A stretch of DNA of 64,000 bases from Trichopria drosophilae (taxonomy: Eukaryota; Arthropoda; Insecta; Hymenoptera; Diapriidae): NCBI GenBank assembly GCA_030407085.1, contig CM059584.1:4774001-4838000 (forward strand), given 5' to 3'. The notes under the pieces are model-generated. The model did not search any database. It had not been told where the DNA came from and saw only the letters and a program-made list of their open reading frames with translations. Position numbers and translations under genes: made by a program. Of this stretch, positions 1 through 11,327 are shown piece by piece. The first letter of the stretch is position 1. Every line of letters starts with the position of its first letter.

Positions 1-485
1 AAATAGCTAACTAATATTTTACATTTTTGAGGATGGTCGAAAATAACGACAAAGATAGGTATAGAAAGATAAATACCTACACGGGTCATTCTAATTTTCA
101 CTCAAAAGCTGGCTAAATGTGTACAAACGACCACGCACTAATTAAATGGAAATGTGGCCGCGGTGAAATAAAAAATAAACAAAAAAAAACAAGTTTAAGC
201 TGTCGAAAAACCACTTGAACTTTATTTATTTTAAAAAGTCAAATAAGTTAATGTGCTTGCAATTATTTATTAAGTTCAATTTTGTATTATTGATTATTAT
301 TATTATTATGATGATTTTTGCTGGATGTGTTTCCAACATAAACCATAACTCAATATAATCAACAAAAGCATATACAATACCACATTAATTTTTTAGTTTT
401 GGGATTCTATTCAAATTGCTATGTAGTGTAACGAAACTGTAGTCTAGTTTATGCAGTTAAACTTGAGTTTTATTTGTGATACACA
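1..485. other. AT-rich non-coding stretch
   Basis: No gene or repeat pair is recognised here. A short TTA/ATT simple repeat lies near 289-312. The sequence is uniformly AT-rich with stop codons in all frames. Confidence 0.6.
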
Positions 486-689
486 CACTGAAAAAAGTAT
501 ATGGTTGGACCTACCACTTATGCAGTAAAACACCGAGTAGACATTATAGGTACTGTTACTACTTAAGTGACTGACTTTCCTATCTAAATAGTAAGAATGA
601 CCACGTAAGTAGTAACGGCACCTATAAAAGATGTCTGGTCTGTAGTTTACTACTTACATAGCAGCTCCAACCATCCATTTCTTTACGTG
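486..689. mobile_element. Small inverted-repeat element (MITE-like)
   Basis: The ends form an imperfect 24-bp terminal inverted repeat. It begins CACTGAAAAAAG at 486 and ends CTTTACGTG at 689, and 17 of 24 positions match when one end is reverse-complemented. The nine inner bases ATGGTTGGA (501-509) match perfectly with 666-674. The interior has several AGTAGTAA/TTACTACT words in both orientations, shared with the repeats at 19002 and 23525. There is no coding capacity and I see no clear target duplication, so the exact ends are uncertain. Confidence 0.5.
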
Positions 690-2796
690 CATTTTCGTAA
701 CCATGGAACTCTTCCCTTTAATGGTGATTTGTTATGATTTGGACAAATGCACATATGATTGCTACTTTTAACACTCGCTCACAGAATAAAATATGGCAAA
801 TCGATGTTTTGTTTGTAACATCGTGAAACCACGATGAAATGTAAATAGACTACTTTCGTGGTTATTCTTAATATTGAGATAGGAAAGTCAAAGTTACTTA
901 TTAGTAAGAAATTTTTAGTGCTGAAACCGGTCGTGTCCTCTAAATTCTCCAATTTCTTAGCATTTTTTGAAAGTAGCATTAAATTTTTTAAATTCTGTAA
1001 TATTTTTATCTTTTCACAACAAAAGAAAATATTTTTCAAGGCATTATTATTTTCGAAGTATATTATCTCGCTGAATATAATGTTAGCCACAGAATTGCTC
1101 AGTAGGCTAAGTTTAATTTGACAAAATCTGTATTTTCAATGATATGCGGTATTTTTTTACTACATAAGAAAAATGTTATTTATCTAATTTTATGTTTATT
1201 CTCCTAACGAATGTGTAACGGTAGAAAATGAATTGAATGAATAGATACACTGTTTAGCAACATTTTAACTATGTATATACATTATAATAAGATTTAAAAT
1301 TAATCTAAGTATTTATTTACCTTATGTTGAATGTTGCAGTACTTAAGCAGTGTCATTATTTCAAATTTTATTTATAAATGTTATGTTAAAATGTTATTTT
1401 AAACATTTATAAGAGAATTGTCCGAATGTCCCTTAAAATGTCGATGGAGCCCCATAATTTTTGTATACTTTCTTGTCCTTCGAAACTCTTTAATTTATTG
1501 TAAAAGACAATAAAATCTATTCTTCTTATCTGATCATTTACTTTTACGTTCCTATTTAGTATTACCGAAGTTCACAAAAGTAAGAATGTATTTCCAGCAA
1601 AATAACAATATTCAACAATTTCATGAAGTCTGATAACTGTGGAAAAAATGTACCTTTTGTAGAACAAAAAATTTACTGATAAAGTTTATGTTTTATTGTA
1701 TGTTGTAATGTAAAAAAAAATATTTTTGGGGGGTAAATCGATCGAGTATTATTTCTTGTTTCTGAAAATTTCTCGAAAATGAGCAGTTTTTCCGAAGACC
1801 AACATTAGTTTCCTGCATCATATGTATTACGCAAACAGAAAATAATACTACCAACCCCAAATTCCGACATCGCTAAGTTGACATTCATAGTTGCCCAAAA
1901 AATACATTTTAAACATATAATAATACTCACCCAAATAATATCGTCAAAAACTCGTACCCAATATTGGATCAATTTCAGTTTTAATCGGGAATCTCAATTA
2001 CAATCAACCACCTTATACTCATCTTAAACGTTTTTGACATTTTATGATGTATTGCTGACTAATTGCATTATTGCCGGAAAAGCGTTAACATTTAATTAAT
2101 TCTAATTAAATATAATTTGCGCATAATCACACTATATTAACTTATAAAGGGAAATGCAATACAGTAATTCCTTTGACCCAGGCCATAGGTCTGGATGAAG
2201 TGTTGAATTTTCTACCTTCTCGCCAAAAAAAATGCTGAAATTTTTCATCAAATGTCGACGTTTCAGGCCCCAAAGAACCCAAAAAAGCAAAAAAAATATT
2301 GTATCCGTGATCTTGTACGTACGTACACTTTTTTGTTAAATACATGTCTTGGTTCTACTTAGATCTTATTAGATTTTTAGTCTCATTCATCCATGCGTTA
2401 ATAACAAAAATTAGTGAAAACTTTGTTTAAATATGCCAATTTTTATATCTGTTTTTAAGGATTCGAAGTGAGACGTTAGATTTTATAAATTTATAATTCA
2501 ATTATTTTATATTAGATGTCAAGAAATTCTGAATAAAATGCATTTTGGATCTCGAAAATAAATCGATCAGTTAAAAAATATGATTTTTCTTTTAAATATA
2601 CAACCTGAAACTTTAACCCTTTATGGTATTGCAACCTGTTAATTACAAAATCTTACAATTACAACATATTTGATTGTTCAAAAATTCGGAACAACAAATT
2701 TTCTTGATGGTGTCTTTTTATAGAAAAGGCCCGAAATATAGTGTATAACAATACACCGGTTGACATATGTGTTAGGCATCGCAGTTTTGAAATAGT
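690..2796. other. AT-rich non-coding stretch
   Basis: No recognisable gene. Open frames in both strands near 779-1121 overlap each other and are low-complexity. The part around 2142-2345 has phrases such as GGCCCCAAAGAACCCAAAA that resemble the interiors of palindromic elements elsewhere in the window, but I could not find a partner arm, so it is not called as an element. Confidence 0.5.
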
Positions 2797-2972
2797 TATT
2801 TTTGTATCAAGTGCGTAAAATGGAGTTTTACGCCTCGACAATAGAACCCGAGAAAAAGCAAAGCCATAAATTTTATTTTATGCCACATGAGGCGTGAAAT
2901 AGGCATTTTACGCCCGCAAAGGAGGGCGTAAAATGACCATTTTACGCCTACTGCATCAAAAGTGATAATTTT
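2797..2972. mobile_element. Palindromic element with ATTTTACGCC motifs
   Basis: The two ends are inverted copies: left, around 2800-2830 with GTATCAAGTGCGTAAAATGG; right, around 2930-2970, whose reverse complement reads TTGATGCAGTAGGCGTAAAA. The words ATTTTACGCC and GGCGTAAAAT recur between 2813 and 2950 in both orientations and form nested hairpins. It is non-coding. No target duplication was identified. Confidence 0.45.
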
Positions 2973-4603
2973 CAGTTGTTTCTATTGTCAATTAAATAGC
3001 TGAATCTATCAAAAACCGTACACAGTACAGGAGAGCATGAGTTAAAGTCCGCAGGGTCGAAGCCGCTAATTTTCATTTCGAAAATTGCAGCTATTTTATT
3101 TGCATTTATGTTTCTTTTGTTTTCAATGTCTTAATTTTGTTAAATATTCAATTTCGTAACAATGATAAAAGGTTATATTTCTCTTTTTTTTTAAGTGGAA
3201 ATTGATTCGCAAGTAATCAAAATTTGATATTTTAGATTTAAAGGACATATCAAGGAAAAACACTTATAATAATGAATTATAAATATTCCAATATATTTCT
3301 TGGGCGGTCAGCAACTATTCCAGACCGAAGCTTAACGGTTTATCGCCGCCTTAAGCTTTAATCGTTGGTCGAAAATTTCATTGGCTTCGGGAGGATCCGA
3401 AGAAAGTCTCTTTTCCCCAGCAAGTTGGCACATTTATGTACCAGTCCAAACGACAGAACCGACGGCACGTGTGTCGCCTGAAGAAACGCCTGTAGTCGTA
3501 CCTCGTATAATCGAGTCCCCACCCAATTAGACGACCCTAGCACCCCCATCGACGAGACTTTTTTTTTATAGTCCAATGAAATGGGCTTGGTTACAACCCT
3601 TCGAAAGAGGAGGATTTCTTTCAATTGGCTTCTTGTACCCAACGATACTCGATTTCGAGAGGTAAAAACAGTCGACTAATTCCTGATAGCCTCTTAACTG
3701 AGGTTCGCGTATACATTAGCGAGATTAGCGTGACTCGATAACAATAATAACCCTCGATATTAAGTACGGACGATACTTGACGAAAGCAAATTAAGCGGAA
3801 GCACATTACCCAACGATATTCTTGGGAAAACAGTTTTTATTATCTCGACGCGAGAGCCACTTTAATTATTCAGAGGGAAAAGGATTTCGCTACACTCGAC
3901 CGTTCGTTCGGAGGTATCTTCATTATGCGAAAACTAATAAAGTTTCTTGTCCTTTAAATTTCATTTTATAAGAACAACGTTTTCATTGGAATTACGGTTA
4001 GTTACAATTGAGGTTCTCTGGAAGGTTCTCGCAGGCTGCTGCAGATATTGAATGCTGTCCTATCTCGGGCAAGTTTTTTTTACAAAGAGATTCGTTTTCT
4101 AAAATCTTTCTCCATTTATTGGTAGTTAAAATATTTTATTAAGTATGAAAAGGGTATTTTCAAAGAAAATGTTTCTTGATGATAGTCGAATATTATTTGA
4201 GGTCACAAATATCTTAATTGAGTGTAATTTTTTGTTATATCTACTTTGTACAATTCACTTTGATCCTTTTACTATTTATTGAGTGAAATTTAAAAGGAAA
4301 GTAAAAATTGTACCTACATTATTTCTTTTTAACAGTTTTGTATTATCATTAGAAGAAATATATACATATTTTACTGATTATTTATAACATATTATATAGA
4401 AATTCTCTGAAACTTTCAATGTTTCGAATGTATGAATAATATAATTTTGTTTTTCGTAAAAACTACTTGTTCCTTTTTAAAGTGGCAAGTAAGAAGCTAT
4501 GAATGCCTTTCTAAAAATGTATGTATTAATGCTTTTGCCCACTTATCAGGAGAGTTGAGATTACGTTCATATGATCACAATATAAATTTTAAAAGACTTC
4601 TGG
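2973..4603. other. Non-coding stretch with GC-elevated island
   Basis: Most of this stretch is AT-rich, but about 3300-3960 is clearly less so. That part holds an unrecognised minus-strand open frame of 94 codons (3358-3642) and another of 61 codons (3621-3806). They match no family I know and lack domain features, so I do not call genes. The island could be a promoter, exon or conserved non-coding element. Confidence 0.4.
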
Positions 4604-4607
4604 ATCC
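4604..4607. repeat. Left target site duplication of LTR retrotransposon (ATCC)
   Basis: ATCC directly precedes the left LTR. The same four bases directly follow the right LTR at 13136-13139. A 4-bp duplication is within the range known for Ty3/gypsy integrases. Confidence 0.85.
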
Positions 4608-5496
4608 TGTAATATGCATTTATAAATTTTATCTATATGTATATATTTTTTATTCAAGTATATAAAGAGAAACACCTACAAATTATCATTCGATCATATG
4701 TCGAAGCGAACAAAAAAAATAAAACGGAGCAACACATTCAATAAAATTAAATTCGCATACGAGAGAGAGAAGAGAAAACGCTCAAAAAACTAAATTAACA
4801 TACACGCTCAATAATTAATGACTTATATGGCCACGCGGAAAGTCTTTTCTTATAGTCGTCCATGATTGCACCATTCAGTAAAATTGACAACTCACTCATT
4901 GGTCCCTTTTTTCGTTGGATTTAACATTTTCATCCGAATGGCCGGGGTGAAGACGGAATGATATCGCAACGGATGGCTCGAAGAAACCGAATGGTGGAGA
5001 TTTTATCTTCTTCACGATTTTCCTTCTTCCAGATCTTTTGGAATAGCTTCACACATTCGACAACTTGACTCCACTGATGTAAATCTTCATCTACTCGACC
5101 ACGGACATCACTTCGGCCTTTATAAATAATCCATATGGAGATTAGTAATTTCTTCAGAAATCACTTGCAACACGTGGCGAATAGCACTCGACTCACCTTT
5201 AACCAGTAATGGCGTCGTTTTTCGATAAAATTTTGGAGCCTCCACTCGACAAGTTTTTCATTTCCTTAGAAATGATCGCGATGGAGTTTAAACTGCTCCA
5301 AGTCAATATTTTATTAATAATTCGCACTGTACACGTCTTCGTCACAGAGGGACCGAAATGCGAGAGTCCCGAAACGTGTCCTATGACCAACGCCCCACGT
5401 TGTGTTATCGATGGCAATTTTGTGTATATTAGGAAAGTATCCGTATACCCCTACTTCTTTCATAATTGTATTCTTCCACGTCCTTTATTCAACTTT

Positions 5497-5537
<41 letters not shown>

Positions 5538-5786
5538 TTTTCAAACAAATATTAATCTACCTATTCTATCAAATCTTCTCTCTCTCTTTTTCTCTCGCTC
5601 TATCGCTCTCTTTACATGACTTCGTTTCGCGTTCACATAATATACGCATACAAGTATAGAATTCGGAATTTCATATTGATCGAATCCGTTATTACATTTT
5701 CTTTTTCTATGTTTCTTTCTCTCTCCGTCACATCCACATACATCAATAACTAAATTTACGTTTCAATAATAATATCACACGTTACA
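4608..5786 (-). repeat. 3' LTR of the retrotransposon
   Basis: This 1179-bp copy matches 11956-13135. On the element's strand it begins TGTAACGTG and ends ATTACA; the two ends make a short TGTAA/TTACA inverted repeat. It has a TC-rich microsatellite (about 5496-5610) of the same length as in the other LTR. An AATAAA on the minus strand (TTTATT near 4648-4653) is a possible polyadenylation signal. Open frames of 136 and 72 codons within the LTR occur identically in both copies and have no recognisable domain. Confidence 0.95.
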
Positions 5787-5997
5787 ATATCCCTCTATTC
5801 TTGTCTTTGTTCGTAGTTACACTTGAACAAAGGAAAGAATCTTACATCCCTAATAACTGCCATTTAACTACTTCTTCATATGTATTGGTGACATTTTATT
5901 TGTGCTATTAATGGATCTTTATCACATTAATTATGCATTACACTGACGGCATAAGTCAGGATTTCACGGTAGGTCAAATTAAATAAAATCTTTCTTT
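5787..5997 (-). promoter_or_regulatory. pol-LTR spacer with possible polypurine tract
   Basis: This is the region between the pol stop and the 3' LTR. On the element's strand the bases next to the LTR read AATAGAGGGATAT (5799-5787), a purine-rich run where a polypurine tract for plus-strand priming should lie. It is short and interrupted by T, so the assignment rests mainly on position. There is no room for an env gene. Confidence 0.4.
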
Positions 5998-8900
5998 TTA
6001 CTTTGGCGATTGATTATAAAGTTTTAAATTTTCCCGATGAAAACTTCCAGGTTTTTCTCGGTTTTTAACAATATCGAATAAAACGTAAGCATTCTGACCG
6101 ACAAATTTCGCTATTCTATACGGGCCCTCATATAGATGGCAAAATTTTTTAGTGATGCTATCTAGAGCACTAGACAAATGTGGTACCCTCAATAAAACTA
6201 AATCACCGATGTTGATTTGAATTTTAGAAATTGTTTTTTGTTGACGTTTGCGATTATTATGGTTGCGTATTATATTTTCCTTAGCACGAAATAATTTAAT
6301 GTCATATGCAGGAGATTTAGCCTCGGGATATCGAATAACTTTCTTTAAGTCTTCATCAATTAATTGATTAAAATGCAGTTCCTTAGGTGCATATCCCGTC
6401 GAATAATGAACAGTAATATTTAACACATTTTCTATCTGTGGAATAAACATGGCCCATTTTGTGTGTTGATCTGCACAAAAAATTCGAAAGAGTTTACCCA
6501 ACTCTCTCATTACCCTCTCCGTTGGGTTCGATTGGGGATGTCTTACTGGGCTGTACAAAGGTTTAACTCCATTATCGATTAATTCTTGTTTCCAAACCGG
6601 AGAGGAAAACTGGGAACCATTATCACTGAGAACGGTGTTCGGTTTACCACATTCGGGAACGTAATTATCGAATATCTTTTTCAAACTGGCTTTAGTCGTT
6701 GCCCTTTTCAACGGATATAATTTTACGTATTTAGAGAAATTGTCCAAAACAACGAGTATATGTTGCACCCCTCCTGTACTACGCGGAAGTGGGCCATAAA
6801 AATCGACTGTAATAAGATCACAGGGCTTTTCAGCGGGGACAATTTGAGGTTCGCCCTGCATCGATTGCGTAAGATGCTTGACCCGTTGACATAAGTCACA
6901 CGTTACAATAAATTGCTTAATTTGTGTATACATGCCGCGCCAGTAAAAATATCGTTTCATGTGACTCCTTGTCTTGAAAACCCCCGGATGTGCTAGTTTA
7001 TGATGAATTTCCCTGATAAGCTCCAACCTTATTTTCTTTGGTATAACTACCTGCCATTGATCACTACCGTGGTTACGATGAAACAAAATACCTTCGTACA
7101 TCTGATAATGTTCTCCCTCTTTATTTTCCACACCCTTGATGATTCCAAAAACATCGTCATCCTCATGTTGGAGTCGCGATAAGTTTCCCAAATCATTTCT
7201 AAGTGTTTGATTCCGTTTCATAATAACCCAGATAGTTAAGGCAGATTCTTCGGATATTGTTGAATGAGTTTCAATTAAAGTACACCGACTCAATGAAGCG
7301 ACCATTTTACTTCTAGGAATCTCTTCCCTAAACTGGCCCTCCGGATGCCTACTGAGAAAATCAGCAAGAACGTTTTCAGATCCACGACAATGACTAATTG
7401 AGAAGGAATACTGCTGCAATAGGAGCCCCCAACGTATCAATCGTGCACTTCCGAAAATCGTGGATCGCAAAAACGTTAAGCTTTTGTGATCTGTGATTAT
7501 TTCGAAGTCCACACCAAGAAGATATACGCGTAATTTAGTTATAGCGTACACTATTGCCAGCAGTTCCTTCTCAGTTGTGGTGTAACTAATTTCTGCATCT
7601 TTCAGACAACGGCTGACCATCGAGATAATGCCCAATTGTCCCTCGTTATTCTTTTGGAAGAGTATCCCACTGATTCCATGATCGCTTGCATCGGTCTGCA
7701 CGTAACGCTGAGCACCGGGTATAACATGATTCAACGTTATACTTTTTATGAACTTATCTTTTAATTTTGAAAATGCTTCAGCGTGAACTGGAAGCCATTC
7801 CCATTTTTTATCTTTTTTTAATAATTCCCTAAGAGGATCGATACAACTACTATAGTCTATACAAAACTCCCTGTAATAATTACAGACACCAATAAATCGT
7901 TGTAATTGTTTGACATTCCGGGGTTCTTCAAAATTTTGAATGTCAGAAACTTTATTTGGATCAGTAGACACACCATTTTTGTTAAGGACAAAACCCAAAA
8001 ATTTCACAGAATTTTTTAGAAATTCACACTTATCTAGTTTTAATATAAAATTTCCTTGCATCAACTTTACAAAGATCTCTTCCAACTTAGCTATATGTTG
8101 TCCAAATGTAGAACTTCCCAGCAACATGTCATCTATATAGGTAGAAATGTTATTATGGCAAACCCCATCTAAAGCAAAACCGAGCGCCCGAATAAACCCA
8201 CTACCAGCGGTTTTAAGTCCGAACGGTATTCGGCGGAACTGATACGTTTTGCCTTGAAACAAAAATCCCGTATATTTACGAGATTCCTGATGCAACGGTA
8301 CCTGCCAATATCCATTACGAAGATCTAATTTTGAATATAAATTATTTCCTTGAAACTTTTGAAGTAAATCCTTTATTAAGGGTGGTGCCTCATGATCGTT
8401 TTCAATAATATCATTTAATTTGCGAGCATCAAGACATACGCGAACCCCTCCATCTGCTTTGCGAACCACTCTCAGTGGATTAATATATTGAGTGACCGCA
8501 CGCTCAATTATTCCCTGGGCTTCCATATTATTAATTTCTTGGGCTACAGTTTCCCTGATTGATATAGGTACCGGATAATTTTTACATACGAAAGGTTTAT
8601 CTTTTATCAGATGGATGCGATGCTCATAATTAATAGAACAACCGATCTTACTAGAAAATAATGATTCGTATTTTAATAATAAGTCATAAAAATTTTGCCT
8701 TTGTTCAGTCGTGACATTTTCAATTTTGTTTATTATGTTTTGGACCTTTTCCAAATAGCTAATTTCATCATCACATTTTTTATTAGTTATTTCGTTCACA
8801 TTAGTAACATCTCCCTGAATCACCTCATACTTTTCATCATTACCATCATCAGGCTCGCGATCAACAATTTTATAACATCGAACATTATTCTTTCCTATGT

Positions 8901-10227
8901 TAACATTACTGTTATCGCTATCACATACCGTTTCATTATCCTCCAACATTTCATAAAAAATATCATCCTCGAAATTCACCTTACTAACCAAGTTAATATT
9001 TTTTTCTTTTAAGTTAGAATTTACCATTTTAATACGTTCATTATTAATTACATTAACATCTGCATCTTCAGGATTTATCATTTCACCCAAATTTTCATGA
9101 ATATCAAAATAATCATTATCAAGTGCACTCGCGTGAACATCCACCCTTACTTCAATTTTATTTCTCTCTGTATCATTAGATTTACACTCTTTTTTACCAC
9201 ACTTCTTGGTGTCGTAATGAATTTTTAATTGATGATTTTTCCTTTCTAGTTTTGTATTTGGTCTAATATTACTCGAAATTTTCTTAGTTTTTTCGTTTGT
9301 TACGTCGTTACTAATATCTATCAATAAATATCTTCGCTTACCCACTTCAAAAGTCGTTCTATTTCGATCGATTGGTATTACCTCTTCAATTGCATGTATC
9401 GGTGATTCACTCGATTTTAATTCTCGATTTTCCGATTCATTTATTGATAGATTTTTATTCGCTGTTATTCGTTTATTTCGCACGCTGTTATTATTTTTAT
9501 TTACTGCATGTTTGGTTAGATTACATTGATCATTCTTATTACTTTTATCTAAGACGGAATTATTTTGAAATAAATTTGTATGCTGATTTATTTTTAATAT
9601 TTGTTCTAAATTATCTTTATTGTTATATTCATAATTTAAATCCGTCCGAAATACTTCTCGATCAACCACGAATACGAGAGTTGCTTCGTTATTTCCCGAC
9701 CAAAACAAAGCATCTTTACCGCGATTTCCAAACAATACATGGTCATTAGCTACTTTTTTATTTTGAAAAATTATCGATTGCTCCTTATAATTTAAAATGA
9801 TGCCAAATTTCAGGTGAAAATCGTTACCTAATATGATTTCCGTCGAAAGGTGAGGAATGACTAAAAAGATATGATTTTCTAATTTACCATCAATCATAAA
9901 TTCAAGGAAAATCTGTTTTTTGACAGTTGTCGATTTTTTCCCTATTGCGGTCGAAATCAAGAGATTGGACACGGGCAATTCTTCTAAAAGTCGTACCTTT
10001 CTTAATTCGTTATAATATCCCTCTGATACACAGGTAATCTGACTACCCGAATCGAGTAATGCCCACGTTTCCTTTTCAAACGTTTTGATTTTAATATGGG
10101 GACATTTAAATTGTTCATTAGATTGTCTTTGTTCATGATTGTTTTTTCCGTTATAATCAAACTCTGTCGCAAAATCAAAATCACACTGACGCGCCGATGG
10201 GCCTCGTGTCAACGCGCCGGTTATTAG
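5998..10227 (-). CDS. pol: Pol polyprotein (protease, RT, RNase H, integrase)
   Basis: Replication and integration enzyme of the retrotransposon, acting in the cytoplasmic particle and then the nucleus. The feature starts at the first codon read after a -1 shift from gag; residue numbers here count from the TTG codon at 10212. Aspartic protease: DSG at 54-56 and ILGND at 127-131. Residues about 155-505 are low-complexity, rich in Asn, Lys, Asp and Glu. Reverse transcriptase: about 540-735, with D630 in LDLRNGYWQ and the catalytic YIDD at 692-695. RNase H: D841, E881 or E883, D908, and D951 in ADFLSRHP. Integrase: HHCC finger H1071, H1075, C1105, C1108; DDE residues D1137, D1197, E1232 with HPQSNPTER; a C-terminal GPY/F module near 1361-1380. 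The frame is continuous for over 1400 codons, so every enzyme could be functional. No chromodomain is visible at the C-terminus. Confidence 0.96.
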   Translation of the reverse strand, partial: LITGALTRGPSARQCDFDFATEFDYNGKNNHEQRQSNEQFKCPHIKIKTFEKETWALLDSGSQITCVSEGYYNELRKVRLLEELPVSNLLISTAIGKKSTTVKKQIFLEFMIDGKLENHIFLVIPHLSTEIILGNDFHLKFGIILNYKEQSIIFQNKKVANDHVLFGNRGKDALFWSGNNEATLVFVVDREVFRTDLNYEYNNKDNLEQILKINQHTNLFQNNSVLDKSNKNDQCNLTKHAVNKNNNSVRNKRITANKNLSINESENRELKSSESPIHAIEEVIPIDRNRTTFEVGKRRYLLIDISNDVTNEKTKKISSNIRPNTKLERKNHQLKIHYDTKKCGKKECKSNDTERNKIEVRVDVHASALDNDYFDIHENLGEMINPEDADVNVINNERIKMVNSNLKEKNINLVSKVNFEDDIFYEMLEDNETVCDSDNSNVNIGKNNVRCYKIVDREPDDGNDEKYEVIQGDVTNVNEITNKKCDDEISYLEKVQNIINKIENVTTEQRQNFYDLLLKYESLFSSKIGCSINYEHRIHLIKDKPFVCKNYPVPISIRETVAQEINNMEAQGIIERAVTQYINPLRVVRKADGGVRVCLDARKLNDIIENDHEAPPLIKDLLQKFQGNNLYSKLDLRNGYWQVPLHQESRKYTGFLFQGKTYQFRRIPFGLKTAGSGFIRALGFALDGVCHNNISTYIDDMLLGSSTFGQHIAKLEEIFVKLMQGNFILKLDKCEFLKNSVKFLGFVLNKNGVSTDPNKVSDIQNFEEPRNVKQLQRFIGVCNYYREFCIDYSSCIDPLRELLKKDKKWEWLPVHAEAFSKLKDKFIKSITLNHVIPGAQRYVQTDASDHGISGILFQKNNEGQLGIISMVSRCLKDAEISYTTTEKELLAIVYAITKLRVYLLGVDFEIITDHKSLTFLRSTIFGSARLIRWGLLLQQYSFSISHCRGSENVLADFLSRHPEGQFREEIPRSKMVASLSRCTLIETHSTISEESALTIWVIMKRNQTLRNDLGNLSRLQHEDDDVFGIIKGVENKEGEHYQMYEGILFHRNHGSDQWQVVIPKKIRLELIREIHHKLAHPGVFKTRSHMKRYFYWRGMYTQIKQFIVTCDLCQRVKHLTQSMQGEPQIVPAEKPCDLITVDFYGPLPRSTGGVQHILVVLDNFSKYVKLYPLKRATTKASLKKIFDNYVPECGKPNTVLSDNGSQFSSPVWKQELIDNGVKPLYSPVRHPQSNPTERVMRELGKLFRIFCADQHTKWAMFIPQIENVLNITVHYSTGYAPKELHFNQLIDEDLKKVIRYPEAKSPAYDIKLFRAKENIIRNHNNRKRQQKTISKIQINIGDLVLLRVPHLSSALDSITKKFCHLYEGPYRIAKFVGQNAYVLFDIVKNREKPGSFHRENLKLYNQSPK

Positions 10228-11327
10228 TTTAAATTCTGCGAATCTCGAACGGTCATCTGCTGATTACTTGAAATATTAGGCGGAGGGTACCTGGTATCAG
10301 GGAGCCCAGTGTTACAATTTTGATGTTCTACACCGTTATTCTCTAAATAGTGATTAACAGGCCGATTATTATAATAATTTCGTCGATAAGTATTCCTACG
10401 ATTATCCCCCTCTTTTCTAATTTGTCGTACCGGCATCGAATTATGCGAGTGATTATTTTGACCATTTGACTTCGATCGTCTGTCTTTTTCTAGGCGAACC
10501 GCATCCATTTGCGCTAAGGTTCGACTAATCGCGTCCGTTTCCGTATATCGAATTGTCACCAATGCTTCTTTCACCCAAATGGGAAATTGTTGTATTACCA
10601 TATAATTTAACTCGAAATCGGATAATAATGGATCAAAATAACTCGCAGATTTCAATTTCCGGTAGAAATAATTTTGTAAATCTTCCTTATTCCCGTTATA
10701 CCGTTCATTCATCCATTTTTGTTTCAAATTTATTTTAATTTCAGCGGAATAAAATTCTTCTAAAAACTTAGTCTCAAATGTTTTAAAATTATCGATATCC
10801 CGCGACCGATCAAGCCACATGGCTGCTTTACCTTGTAACGCTTGTTCAATAAAGGTCATCTGATTTACGTCTTTAATGTTCTTAACTCTAAAATATTTGG
10901 AAATATGCTCCAAAAATTCCTTCGGATTCATGGAATTCTCGTTTTCAAATTTGGGCATATTCACGTCAATTTGCACCGGTTGAAAAGCGTTTATCAAACT
11001 ATTCAAATCTACTAACGAAACATTACTTTGAGGATTTTGTGTTTGTCTAGTACTCCCGACAGCATCACTATTCCTGTTTATCTGCGTCATTTGTCTTTTC
11101 TGTTCCTCTAATAATTTTTTAAGATTTTCTATTTCAAGTCGTTGCCTATTAATCATTTCTTCAGACTCTGTTGTTTCATTTCCCCCTCCTAGAGGTTCCT
11201 CATCGCGGTGTACAACCATATTTCTTTTTAAAATTGACTTATTCTTTCTTTTATCAAAATTTAAATTTGAATAAATTTGTTTTGTTATTCGACCCGATTT
11301 AGTTATCGTTATTGTTTTTTCTTCCAT
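10224..11327 (-). CDS. gag: Gag structural protein of the retrotransposon
   Basis: Structural protein of 367 residues that should form the particle around the element's RNA. The start is the first ATG after the 5' leader. Residues 57-85 look like a coiled coil (EEMINRQRLEIENLKK and following). Residues about 120-275 resemble the gag/capsid domain of Ty3/gypsy elements, including a region around 166-193 with KAAMWLDRSRD and a spaced aromatic pattern. Residues 282-322 are rich in Arg and Asn and probably bind nucleic acid. There is no CCHC zinc knuckle: only one Cys (about 338) occurs in the C-terminal part. It ends at TAA (10226-10224), right after the slippery heptamer that feeds ribosomes into pol, so most product should be Gag alone. 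Confidence 0.9.
   Translation of the reverse strand: MEEKTITITKSGRITKQIYSNLNFDKRKNKSILKRNMVVHRDEEPLGGGNETTESEEMINRQRLEIENLKKLLEEQKRQMTQINRNSDAVGSTRQTQNPQSNVSLVDLNSLINAFQPVQIDVNMPKFENENSMNPKEFLEHISKYFRVKNIKDVNQMTFIEQALQGKAAMWLDRSRDIDNFKTFETKFLEEFYSAEIKINLKQKWMNERYNGNKEDLQNYFYRKLKSASYFDPLLSDFELNYMVIQQFPIWVKEALVTIRYTETDAISRTLAQMDAVRLEKDRRSKSNGQNNHSHNSMPVRQIRKEGDNRRNTYRRNYYNNRPVNHYLENNGVEHQNCNTGLPDTRYPPPNISSNQQMTVRDSQNLN
10227..10233 (-). promoter_or_regulatory. -1 ribosomal frameshift slippery site TTTAAAC
   Basis: In the gag frame the last codons read AAT TTA AAC TAA, giving the heptamer T_TTA_AAC in the X_XXY_YYZ register, directly before the stop. Pol is in the -1 frame, and its open frame reaches upstream to 10263, overlapping gag by about 40 bases. 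UUUAAAC is among the most efficient known eukaryotic -1 slippery sequences. The bases after it (about 10195-10222) are GC-rich and contain CGGCGCG twice, so a downstream structure is possible but was not folded. Confidence 0.88.

Noticed and set aside
5209..5619. Plus-strand 136-codon open frame, repeated at 12558-12968
   Set aside because: Lies wholly in the LTRs and runs into the TC microsatellite (Leu/Ser repeats). The duplication reflects the LTR pair, not a conserved gene.
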